A stretch of 64,000 nt of DNA from contig JANBRJ010000039.1 in assembly GCA_027577595.1 (NCBI GenBank), positions 62,001 through 126,000 on the forward strand. Reading direction: 5' to 3'. Below are positions 19,140 to 27,985 of the stretch, piece by piece. Every line of letters starts with the position of its first letter. The first letter of the stretch is position 1. This DNA comes from Coemansia sp. RSA 487. Its lineage: Eukaryota; Kickxellomycota; Kickxellomycetes; Kickxellales; Kickxellaceae. Under the pieces are notes generated by a model that saw nothing but the letters and a program-made list of their open reading frames with translations, was not told the DNA's origin and did no database searches. Both the position numbers and the translations under genes were made by a program.

Positions 19140-21327
19140 ATGGGCAATGAGGATACATCAGACACAGGGACACGCGTTATAAAGTGTCCCCCAAAATCCC
19201 TAGTAAATGACAGAAATGACATTGCCAAAGTAAACGACTATGTCGTAGTGGCCAGCACAGCCTCTGCATACATGTATGGGCTGGCTCGTTGGATATTTGT
19301 CCATGAGCTGGCTACCCACAAGCAGTTCGATCCCTCTGTGTACCTGGAAAAGAGGTTTTTTGGTGAGGTATTCCTGCACCTCACCAAGCGGAAAGCCAGG
19401 CCAAATGTCAAGGCTGAAATCCAGGAGTACAGGAGGGTCATACGCAAGCACCTGGATGCGTACAAGGAGGCTGCTGGTATCAGAGAGTTTGATATAGCCA
19501 GCCCAAACCAGACAGCACAGTTTGAGGCAGCAAGAATTTACACTGCATACGTGAATAATATACAGACCAAGTTTGGTCAGTATCTTCGGCGTGCAGTAAA
19601 TGTTCTGCTGAAAACTCGGGAACGCAAGAGAGACCTTGAGGAGGTAATGAAGGGCAGAACAGCAGATGAGATAAAGGAAGCGTATGAAGACCAGCTTTGG
19701 AAACCTGGACGAGAGTTGAAAGAAGCGATAAAGCACCGCAACACTGTTCTTCCAGTTATCACTGTGGGCGACAAGAACATCGGGGACATGCTTGAACCTG
19801 TGTTGACAGCATACGACAACGACTACAAGTTTGAGGAGGAGGGCATTTATTACGATATCAAGGCGCATCCAAAAAAAAGCATTTCAAAGCATTCTGTTGC
19901 TTGGCAGTTCTTCTTGAGACGAACGACTGCAGAGCTTTCCAGTGTTTCCCGTTGCGTAAGTCGTTTGTGCCAATGCACATCGAAATTGACACCACTATAT
20001 TATGTAACAGCATAATGGGCTGGAGCTATAATGCAAAGTCCCCCATTGAAATATATTGGTACAGATTTCTCAACGAAAAATTGAGGGTGCTAGGGACAAG
20101 AAGCGGCTTCAGATTCTATGGTACGATACAGACTGACGGCGTGTCAGTGTCAGTAATCAAAAAGACTGCAGCGGCCAAAGAAAGAAGCAGCTGGAAAGAG
20201 AAGAAAAGGGACACTGAAGCAAATTCTGCCATTGAGACCGGCGGAAGTGGGCTAACGGCTCCAGTCGAGAGCGTAGCTACTGGCTCACTGCCAGAGGACC
20301 GGCCCAAAAAGCACAAGAAACCCAGGAAGCGAGAAAAGCCAGGAAAAAAGAAGTCGGGCGAGTTCACGTATATCCATGAGCTTTCGCCAGAGCAGCTGGC
20401 CAACATGAAAAACCCAATTTTCATGGATCCGGGTCGCCAGGACATTGTTTTTGGCATGACGGATGAGAGCACCTCTGAGGAGAAAGCTCTTTTCCGATAC
20501 ACACGGAGCCAGAAGGCTAAAGAAACCCGAACAACCCATTACCGCAAGCTGAGGGAAAAGATCAAGAAAGAGCATCCAGACAGCAACGAGATCAAGGCTG
20601 CTGAGGCTAGGTTGGCTGCTTTTTCGTGCACATCGATATTGCCAGATAAATATGAGCAATATGTCAGGACGCGTGCTGCTGTCTGGCCAGTGCTGAGTAG
20701 ATTCTACACGAACACCATGCCTGCCAGCAAGAATGGGAACAACCCCCAGCCAATTCATCGCAAACTTCGGCAATCCGCCCACATCAAGCAGCAGCAAGCC
20801 GATGAGCAGCTAGCAAAGAGCATTCGAGCGACATGCAACGATGAAAAGCCCGCTGTGATCTTAGGCAACTGGAGTACGCCAATGGCTCGCTACCATGAGC
20901 CTATACGGGGTGTCGGATTTCGGCGAATGCTGAGGAAAAAGGGTGCCGAGTCTATCTTATTGACGAATTCAGAACGTCAAAGATTTGCCCAAACTGCCTC
21001 ATCGGTACCCTCAAGAAGTTCCTGAAAGTGCCCAACCCCTGCCCCTACCAACGAAAGAAGAGGAAAGAAGTCCTCTGCCACGGTCTCCTTAAGTGCACCA
21101 ACGAACTATGTATGGGTCCTGTGGAAGTGGATAGTGTTTTGACTCCTCGTTCACGCATGTACAACCGAGATCTCACCGCCGTTCTCAACTTCAGGCATAA
21201 TTTCCATGGCCTTCGCGATCACGGTGAGACTCCAGAGCGCTTCTGTCGCAGTCAGCCCGCAGCCGTTGCTATCGCTGATGAACAGCAGCCCAAGAAGAAA
21301 AGGAAGACGGCGAGGACAAACAAATAA
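19140..21327 (+). pseudogene. Fanzor (eukaryotic TnpB-like RNA-guided nuclease), coding sequence in three frames
   Basis: Segment 1 (19140-19871, ~244 residues) starts MGNEDTSDTGT and ends YYDIKAHPKK. Segment 2 (~19877-20940, ~355 residues) starts HFKAFCCLAVLLE and holds RuvC-I in FPLRKSFVPMHIEIDTT (Asp at 19988-19990), a basic stretch (PKKHKKPRKREKPGKKK) and VILGNWS. Segment 3 (20941-21327, 128 residues) holds YLIDEFRTSK (Glu at 20965), zinc-ribbon CPNC and CHGLLKC, RuvC-III NRDLTAVLNF (Asp at 21169-21171) and PKKKRK. Order, motifs and ~728-residue total match Fanzor proteins. The canonical RuvC-II Glu site reads LGNW, and the DEFRTS Glu fits the rearranged active site known for Fanzors. Both shifts are -1, at A8 (19871-19878) and A5G3 (20936-20943). 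They could be decay, homopolymer errors or programmed frameshifting. No transposase gene is nearby. Confidence 0.85.
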
Positions 21328-21382
21328 CGACCACCACGAAATTCAGCCAAGGTTATAGCCGCGGCAAACCCTAGTTCTAGGA
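21122..21382 (+). ncRNA. Candidate Fanzor guide-RNA (fRNA/omegaRNA) scaffold and right element end
   Basis: From about 21122 to 21365 the sequence is identical to the inverted copy near 16.1-16.4 kb, although the two copies differ upstream. Similarity stops at about 21382, just after an imperfectly conserved CCTAGTTCTAGG inverted repeat. In TnpB and Fanzor elements the guide RNA is made from the 3' end of the element, often overlapping the end of the gene, with the guide read from flanking DNA. By that logic the scaffold would end near 21382 and the guide would begin just after. Position and conservation support this; expression is not shown. Confidence 0.4.
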
Positions 21383-21501
21383 ATCTTAGAGTTCTAGATT
21401 TGTTACACAAGAAAAAGCAAATAAGCAGAAAAATACAAACAGGAAAAATCTGCGCACACTGCAATTGTTTATCCGTGTTAAATGTAAATGCTAGTTTCAG
21501 A

Positions 21502-24500
21502 CTAAAACTTCTTCGGGATCTGGCTGTGACCGGCGGGGTGCGACAAGGACGAATGCGGGAAAATCGACGCTGCTGGCATCGGCATGAGTTTCAGCAAAAG
21601 AATTGGGTAGGCAGGTGCCAGAAACTCCGCCAGACTCAGGTCCAAGTCTCTGATGACAAGTGAAATGATGTGCTTCCGTGGGAACGGGTTTGGGAATTCA
21701 GGAATCGGGTCAGCTGCCCGGTAACTCAGTGTCTCGTCGCGCTTCACATCCGAGTAAGGTTGTGCGCCAAGTGGCGCGTTTGACGTCAATATATTTGTGC
21801 GTGCGTCGTTTGTGGACTCGAGCGCCCTGGGTAAACGGACTACTCGCCGTCTCTTTGGAGGGAGCATAGATAATGGCCTGCCCTCGTCTTCTGACACGCC
21901 CAGAGAGTCCGCGGGAGACTCTGCCATGTCCATCATTGCTGGATCCATCACATCGCGTTTGAATGCCTGGAAATTGCGTGGCTCTTCCAGGCAGAGCTGC
22001 GGATCGCTAAGGACCTTTATTCCTGCGACAAACAAGTTTAGTGCTGGTGCCCAGTGCCGGAGCATCCGGAGTATGTTGAATACGTTGGATAGCCGCGATT
22101 TTGCTCGCCAGGTGATGTTCCCATCGCAATTCCTCAGGAAGCTGACATATGTCACAAGTATCTCGAACATTGTAAATATTATCGGCGACCCGAGCGTGTA
22201 AAAGTTGAACTTGCACGTGTAGGCTGCTTGCACAAGGCTACATAACGCGTTTGCCGACGTGATTGCCTGGATACGGCATCCGTGAAAATACATATTCATG
22301 TATCCAAGCCCTTCAGAAACTGCTGGTGGCAATGTCGCACAGTCGTACAAGTCACGGATGCCGAACGCTGCCGTGTTCACATCTGGCGGCGGCAGGTCGA
22401 TGCGTTCTCCCAACATCATCTTCATGACGTAGCGGTTGGCCCGGACCAGGAATGTGTGGTACAACATCAGCATCATGATAATGTCCTTGAGCTGGGATGC
22501 CCTTATATCGATATCCCTCGGTGACATTGTTGACGATGAACTAATGGCTTCAACATACTCCGAAACCATCCCGTTGTCCAGAACCAGATCCGGTGGCAAG
22601 GAGTACCTCCACGCCCGCATTCGCTCCTTGAATATCCACAGTCCTTTGAGAATTTGCTCCAACCCGCCTTCGTTGCGCTTGGCGTTGGATATCAGCACGT
22701 TGAATCCAGCAAAAATAACAAGAAGCTGCTGCACATATGCAGCATTTACGGCGAGTCGGTTGAAGCATGGCGAGCCTTCGGGTCTCATTCGCAAAAACTC
22801 CTTATCGCTGGGCCCACGGAACCGCAGTTTTGGTGGAGGGCTGGAATCTGCGCCGAGCCATGAGTTTTTGGGAATCATGTCCATCAGATCCACGTCGTAC
22901 GTCTGGCTGGTTGTGTACAGGTCAAACGTCTTTGACGAGTACACAGGCAAGCTGTCCAACGAATAGTCAAAGTTGCTTCCGCTCTCGATAAGCATAAGGG
23001 ACACCAGCTTCCAGAGGAAACACTTCCAGAAGATCACCAAAATATACTGGAAACCAAAACTCTCCTTGTCCTTGTCGTCGACGCCGTGCCACGGGTAGCT
23101 GTGCCCCATGTACTTGATCCGCCGCATAACATTTATGGCCATGGTTGAATGCTCGTCCATTTCCTTGTACCGCAGCGACTGGAACTCGTAGCGTGCCAGC
23201 ATACACAGCCCAATTGCGCCCCATAGCTCGGAGCAGTTCTTAACAAACGGGACCTCGCTAAGGGCAAGCTCGTAGCAGCTCTCGTCAATGTCCGGTGGCA
23301 CCATTGACTTTATATCGAGATTGGCTACACTGAAGCGAATTGTGCTCGATATATGGCCAAAGAACGCAATTCGGGGAAGCACGCCCTTGTGAAGCATGTA
23401 CCACAGCAGCTCGAGATTCAGCGAAACCATGCCCATGCGAGGTGCCTTGAACGTCTCGCGCATAATCTTGTAGATCACATTAGGCGACGGATGGCCTGGA
23501 ATTAGCTCCACATATTCGCGGAGCATAGGAGGTATGTCAACATCCTCAGATACGCTGCCTCTAGATGACTGTGCCGGTGTGGAGGGCAGCGATCTGCTAG
23601 GGGAGACGGTGGCGGACCGCGAGGCCAGGTTCACTATCTGCTGCCGAATCCGGCTCTGGGTGCTTTTCGAATCAGCTGACGTATGTCCAGGCATCAGAAG
23701 TGACGGGCTGTCCGGAGCTGGAAAGGAACTAAATGAAGGCCGAGCAGGTCCTTCCGAATGCTGCGGTTTGACATCAAACACGCTGTATATCGGCGATATG
23801 GGCATTGGTGGTCCAAAGTTGGTGTGGAAATAGTCCTTTGGCACAGATTCATCGCGCTGCTTGTTCATAACTTTGACGGCATCTTGTGCACTAGGCCTTC
23901 GCCGATCATCCAAAAGGTCCTTTGCATTGAATGGCTCTGTGCTTAGGGGCGAGTGTCGCGAGTAGCTAGTATGCGATTTCGCTAGTGGTTTTGGCAGCTG
24001 AGCAGCAGCAGTAGTAATTGCATTTGTGGGTAGCGTTGGTACCAGGTTTCCAGAAAAAACGCTGCTATTTGCCATGGGCAGAGGTGCAGAAGATGGCGTT
24101 GCACCTGGTACGCCAGATAGCAGAGACGGCTGTATTCCTTGGGTATTGATCCCAGAGTCAAGACTGAACATGAGCTCGCCATTCAAAAGATTCTGAGACA
24201 TGTTGTCCGAGCCACCAAACTCCATATTTACATCGTCAAGCCCAACAGGCATCCACTCGTGTTGAGAGTTGAGATTCCAAGATGTGGCCAGATCTCCCAG
24301 ATTGGCGAGCATGTTGGCCTCGGTGTTGGTAGCAGTTGTCCATCCCGATCTCGAGAAAGGCGTATTTGTAGCAAATGGCGTCATAAACGAGTTTGCCGCC
24401 TGTACCAGGTTTGCGGGTGGATTGGACTGTGGAACCATATCCACAGAGAGCAAGCGCGTAAGAGCGGCAGCAGAGAAGATGCCATCTGGAGAAGGCTGCA

Positions 24501-24933
24501 TAGAAACTGACCCACCTAACTGCTGACTAGTAAGAGAGGAGTCCAACGTCATTTCTGGCAAAGTATTCGCCGCTGTTGCTGCTGCTGTTACTGCTGCTTC
24601 TGGCGTGCTTGCTGTATTGGCAGCAGGAGGCTGCTTTCGCTTGCCATTGCTAGCAGCACTTTTGTTGTTCCATCCATCCGTAGGCAAAGAAGGTCTCTGC
24701 TTTTGCTCTTTCCCGCCCTGGGTGATAACCACAGGGGTCCTGAGAGCATCAAGCGAAGAAGGCGAGCAGCCCTTGAGCTGGTTCTTGAAGCGCATCGACC
24801 GACGGTATCGGCAAGGAACATTGTGGTTGCTGCACCACGAGCAAGAAGGCTTTTCGCCCGTGCACTTTCGCTTCTTTTGGCGGCACCGCTCGCAAGACCG
24901 TAAGAAAGGCAAGGTTTCAGGATCGAGCTCCAT
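21502..24933 (-). CDS. Zn(II)2Cys6 zinc-cluster transcription factor, 1143 aa (paralogue 2)
   Basis: The ATG at 24933 (MELDPETLPFLRSC) is preferred because it places the zinc cluster at the N-terminus, as in the paralogue. An in-frame ATG at 25083 would add 50 hydrophobic residues that look like untranslated leader. The cluster is C14-x2-C17-x6-C24-x6-C31-x2-C34-x6-C41 with RQKKRK. A Ser/Pro/Ala/Asn-rich region fills about residues 60-500. The C-terminal part has RYEFQSLRYKEM, SRLSNVFNILRMLRHWAPALNLFVAGIKVLSDP (continuous, matching LAHVLCLLRSLQHWAPA in paralogue 1), and an end reading NPFPRKHIISLVIRDLDLS. It is a nuclear DNA-binding activator or repressor of unknown targets. The last ~30 residues (ASIFPHSSLSHPAG) extend past the paralogue's end. 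Confidence 0.85.
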   Translation of the reverse strand: MELDPETLPFLRSCERCRQKKRKCTGEKPSCSWCSNHNVPCRYRRSMRFKNQLKGCSPSSLDALRTPVVITQGGKEQKQRPSLPTDGWNNKSAASNGKRKQPPAANTASTPEAAVTAAATAANTLPEMTLDSSLTSQQLGGSVSMQPSPDGIFSAAALTRLLSVDMVPQSNPPANLVQAANSFMTPFATNTPFSRSGWTTATNTEANMLANLGDLATSWNLNSQHEWMPVGLDDVNMEFGGSDNMSQNLLNGELMFSLDSGINTQGIQPSLLSGVPGATPSSAPLPMANSSVFSGNLVPTLPTNAITTAAAQLPKPLAKSHTSYSRHSPLSTEPFNAKDLLDDRRRPSAQDAVKVMNKQRDESVPKDYFHTNFGPPMPISPIYSVFDVKPQHSEGPARPSFSSFPAPDSPSLLMPGHTSADSKSTQSRIRQQIVNLASRSATVSPSRSLPSTPAQSSRGSVSEDVDIPPMLREYVELIPGHPSPNVIYKIMRETFKAPRMGMVSLNLELLWYMLHKGVLPRIAFFGHISSTIRFSVANLDIKSMVPPDIDESCYELALSEVPFVKNCSELWGAIGLCMLARYEFQSLRYKEMDEHSTMAINVMRRIKYMGHSYPWHGVDDKDKESFGFQYILVIFWKCFLWKLVSLMLIESGSNFDYSLDSLPVYSSKTFDLYTTSQTYDVDLMDMIPKNSWLGADSSPPPKLRFRGPSDKEFLRMRPEGSPCFNRLAVNAAYVQQLLVIFAGFNVLISNAKRNEGGLEQILKGLWIFKERMRAWRYSLPPDLVLDNGMVSEYVEAISSSSTMSPRDIDIRASQLKDIIMMLMLYHTFLVRANRYVMKMMLGERIDLPPPDVNTAAFGIRDLYDCATLPPAVSEGLGYMNMYFHGCRIQAITSANALCSLVQAAYTCKFNFYTLGSPIIFTMFEILVTYVSFLRNCDGNITWRAKSRLSNVFNILRMLRHWAPALNLFVAGIKVLSDPQLCLEEPRNFQAFKRDVMDPAMMDMAESPADSLGVSEDEGRPLSMLPPKRRRVVRLPRALESTNDARTNILTSNAPLGAQPYSDVKRDETLSYRAADPIPEFPNPFPRKHIISLVIRDLDLSLAEFLAPAYPILLLKLMPMPAASIFPHSSLSHPAGHSQIPKKF

Positions 24934-25280
24934 GACTAGTGATATATATAAGGGCGTATGTACGATAGGTAATATAATGTAAAAAGTAGAAACTTGGAAT
25001 GGAAAAAGGGATGAGGAGCCGAGAGTTTCTCTTTTTCGATCGAGATTCAAAGCTGCAGAAAACCATAAACTCAAGTGCGACATTTTGATAGGCCAGCAAG
25101 ATGTAGTTGTGTTTGTGGGGAGCTCAAGACAAGTGTTATAAATCAGACTCTTTTGATGACGGCTCCCTTATCTTTTAACTTTCTTTTGTTTCTTTTTCCC
25201 AGGGCGACAATGGTTACACACGGATCGGAGGACGCTTGAAATCATAATACTAGCCAAGATATAGTAGTGCCATCTAGAAA
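24934..25280. other. Divergent promoter, zinc-cluster paralogue 2 / unknown gene
   Basis: AT-rich sequence with a TATATATA-like run near 24942-24950, very close to the chosen start codon, and ATTTATAA wording near 25138. No ORF is supported beyond the possible N-terminal extension discussed for the regulator. Confidence 0.5.
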
Positions 25281-26657
25281 ATGCTACCTGTGTCTACTGG
25301 CCGCCAATGCCTGTATCCTACAAATCGGCGATGGCTTTGCTTGTGTGGTCGGCTGTTATACACAACAAATGCAATAAACATGTCGGAGAAGATTCGCAGT
25401 ATTCTGTGGAAGTCTGGGAGACATAACCAACAGCAACATCGAGATGGACCCATTGACCTGCGAGATTCCGACGATATCTTCACTACTGATGTAGAGCTGG
25501 CTGCAAAGATTAGACAGTCACGCAAAAAACCACTAGGCGGAAATCCATATGCAATGTATGCGCCAACAACAAACAGTACACAGAAGCAACAGCATCAGGG
25601 TCAAGATGGCACACCTCTCTTCCTTGCAATGCCACCCAGAATACCGAATCAAAGCGAAATGCATAGCGCTTATACGAGCATGCCACTGTCAAGACGAAAT
25701 ATAAGATTCAACCCGTGGAGCTTGCTTCTCGAGCTTCTTGACGACCCCAGAATAGCACTACACACCAATAACAACACTATTTCCAGAGGCAAATCTCTGC
25801 TAGCAACCATAGTTCGCCTTGGACAGGTTACGCTGGACAACGTAGGTATGCAGCGCCCCTTGCTTACACAGTACGCCCTAAGATCAAAAGCTGTTATGCT
25901 TTTGCCGCAGAACAAAGATGATGATATTATTCTAACGCCGTCGCAGCACGTGGCACTGAGCCAGATCCAGTTTCCACGTTTCATTGCCGAGAAATTTGCA
26001 AATCAAGTAGCTGCGGCATCGTTGCAGGACGAAGCTTGCTCAAATGAGGCAAGGCAAGTTCAATGGGATCGATCATGGCTCTCTGCAAACCTTGCAATCC
26101 TCGAGCTTCAAACAACGTTTCTCAAGCACCGGGTACTTTTCAACAAACGTTTGGATATGGCCCAGCAGGGCCGGCTGCTGATCAGTAGCGCGTTCGAGCA
26201 TGCGCCGGGTCTTGTTCTCAATGTAATTATGAGCTGGAACGACGATTACAACAAAATACTGACTCCATATATGATCCATCGTCTGTGCACAAGGTACTTT
26301 AGCGATGCAGAAACGATTAGAGAGGCGATCGTGCAGGCGTGGCAGATGTATGACTGGCTGGTTTACCACAGCCATGCCCTGTATCAAAGCAAGCCTGGTA
26401 CGGATGATACACACGCGCTGGCTGTAACGCTTTTCCGATCGCTTGAGAGCTTTGATAACTGGGCCGAGACAAGCCGCTATTTCAACCGGATTCAAAGGCA
26501 TCCAACGGATCCGTCGAATGCGCTGGTACAGCGGCTTTTGATGTCGGACCATAAACTTGTGGAACGCTACATGAATCTCACGTCCCAGCTCCGTGGCCAC
26601 CGGCGGCATAAGCCCCGCGATATCCAGCAAGAACATACTTTGGAGAAATGTATATAA
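25281..26657 (+). CDS. Uncharacterised protein with possible mitochondrial presequence, 458 aa
   Basis: An intronless frame with ATG at 25281. I do not recognise the family. The first ~35 residues (MLPVSTGRQCLYPTNRR, then LCGRLLYTTNAINM) are basic, hydroxylated and free of acidic residues, which suggests a matrix-targeting sequence. The middle has SLLLELLDDPRIAL and a stretch about LTPSQHVALSQIQFPRF. The second half is helical with many aromatic residues (WNDDYNKILTPYMIHRLCTRYF, SLESFDNWAETSRYFNRIQRHP). This could be a helical-repeat organelle RNA or translation factor, but no repeat period is convincing. An internal ATG at residue 34 is an alternative start. It ends about 80 bp from the convergent translin gene. 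Confidence 0.7.
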   Translation: MLPVSTGRQCLYPTNRRWLCLCGRLLYTTNAINMSEKIRSILWKSGRHNQQQHRDGPIDLRDSDDIFTTDVELAAKIRQSRKKPLGGNPYAMYAPTTNSTQKQQHQGQDGTPLFLAMPPRIPNQSEMHSAYTSMPLSRRNIRFNPWSLLLELLDDPRIALHTNNNTISRGKSLLATIVRLGQVTLDNVGMQRPLLTQYALRSKAVMLLPQNKDDDIILTPSQHVALSQIQFPRFIAEKFANQVAAASLQDEACSNEARQVQWDRSWLSANLAILELQTTFLKHRVLFNKRLDMAQQGRLLISSAFEHAPGLVLNVIMSWNDDYNKILTPYMIHRLCTRYFSDAETIREAIVQAWQMYDWLVYHSHALYQSKPGTDDTHALAVTLFRSLESFDNWAETSRYFNRIQRHPTDPSNALVQRLLMSDHKLVERYMNLTSQLRGHRRHKPRDIQQEHTLEKCI

Positions 26658-26735
26658 TGTTATTATTTGACAATTCCAATCGATATGTAAAGAAGCAAGC
26701 GTATATTTATTTGCCTTAAAAGATCATAAAGGTGT

Positions 26736-27401
26736 TTACGAAATCAGGCCACGCACGCGCAAGTCGTACTGAACCTCCTCGATTTTTTTGATGTCGTACT
26801 TGATGGAATCGAATCTGCGACGGAGCGCATCGTTCTTGAGATTGAGCAGCTGGAATCCCGAGTAAAGCTCCGAAGCAAAAGTGGATATCTCCTGTGGTCT
26901 CTTGATGTCGCCAGCAATTACTGCGTTTACCGCCAGGCGAGAGAGCTCGTTAAACATCGAAACAACACTATGGAGATACTCTTCCAGAGTGATGACAAAC
27001 TCGGAGATGTCGCTGTTGGTGGTGTTTACGCGGAATCCCAAATACTCGTGGATGTCTTCGGGGGTAGCAAGGCGCGAGTGCTCAAGGTAGATCGAGAAAA
27101 CGACCAGAGCGCATGCGCTCTGGACAGCATAGCCCCACATGTCGTGGTACTTGAAGAACGTCACTGGCTTGATGAACCCTGCCAAAGTGCTGAGCTTTTG
27201 CTTAATCTCGGCAAATTGCGGTTTAATGGCGTCGATGATCTCCTGCGTTTGGCTCTGAGGCACTGCATGCACCTTTGACAGCTTTGCTGAGCCAATACGG
27301 CATATTTTGTTCAGCTCCTTGATCGCTTCTTTGATTGCGTCAAAGAGCGAAGACTCTTGATCAAGCGTATCCTGAAGGTCGACAAACACTTGGATATCCA
27401 T
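26736..27401 (-). CDS. TSN: Translin (TSN), 221 aa
   Basis: The chosen start is the ATG at 27401 (MDIQVFVDLQDTL), matching the animal translin start that leads into xFVELQGFL. The in-frame ATG at 27416 (MCAKRM) is an alternative; the longer reading is leader. Diagnostic segments near the C-terminus read LSRLAVNAVIAGDIKRP, FASELYSGFQLLNLKNDALRRRFD and IKYDIKKIEEVQYDLRVRGL, which are almost residue for residue translin. The family forms all-helical octameric barrels. Together with the partner TRAX it acts as the C3PO endoribonuclease, which removes RNA-interference passenger strands and processes tRNA. Translin itself binds nucleic acid and is not the catalytic chain. No TRAX gene lies in this window. 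Confidence 0.93.
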   Translation of the reverse strand: MDIQVFVDLQDTLDQESSLFDAIKEAIKELNKICRIGSAKLSKVHAVPQSQTQEIIDAIKPQFAEIKQKLSTLAGFIKPVTFFKYHDMWGYAVQSACALVVFSIYLEHSRLATPEDIHEYLGFRVNTTNSDISEFVITLEEYLHSVVSMFNELSRLAVNAVIAGDIKRPQEISTFASELYSGFQLLNLKNDALRRRFDSIKYDIKKIEEVQYDLRVRGLIS

Positions 27402-27985
27402 TCTTTTTGCACACATAAAATTAAAAAAGAAGGAACAAACGAACACCAAGGTGGTAAGATGATAAGGTGGGTGGATCAGAGTACACGTCAATGCAAGCGG
27501 GTGGTGTATTGAGACGATGGTACGAAAACTTTTCTCAGGTACATGGTTTGGGTAGGCGAAAGCGTAAGCATGTTCCGATTTATGGGGAGGCAAATTAGTG
27601 CAAATTGGATTGAATACATCAGTCATCTGGAGAACTCCCAAAGCTGCTGAAGCTAGCCTAATGTTATGGCCGGCTGGTGCTTAAAACTCTCTCTGGTTGC
27701 ATGAAATGTAGCTAGTACAAAGCAGCGAACCAGAACTGGACAGCATTCGTTGCACACAGAGGGTAGATAAGTGCTTGCGTGTTTGTTGTCCATGTGTAAC
27801 AAGGTCTGGAGCCTGCTGTCAACACAGTTTTTAGAGCAGTATATAAAAAAGAATGAAGCATTCTACCTTGTCGACGTTGCGTTGTAAAACAAGTACATTT
27901 CTCATTAATATTCCTCTGAAAATAAAAAAATAGTACCATAGATAACATTCTGCTCAAAGAAAATCTTTCCTCTTTCATTCGCAAA
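27402..27985. other. Divergent promoter, translin / thioredoxin 1
   Basis: No supported gene. A TATATAAA element at 27840-27847 lies 139 bp before the thioredoxin ATG and is a fair TATA candidate. Confidence 0.6.

Noticed and set aside
19200-19868. 222-codon open frame antisense to Fanzor
   Set aside because: It is the complement of the N-terminal Fanzor segment, with no start context or domain.
19860-20950. Introns as the cause of the two Fanzor frame changes
   Set aside because: No GT donor and AG acceptor pair near either shift would restore frame without removing conserved residues.
24934-25083. 50-residue N-terminal extension of zinc-cluster paralogue 2 from the ATG at 25083
   Set aside because: The extension is hydrophobic and unlike the paralogue, which starts a few residues before the zinc cluster.
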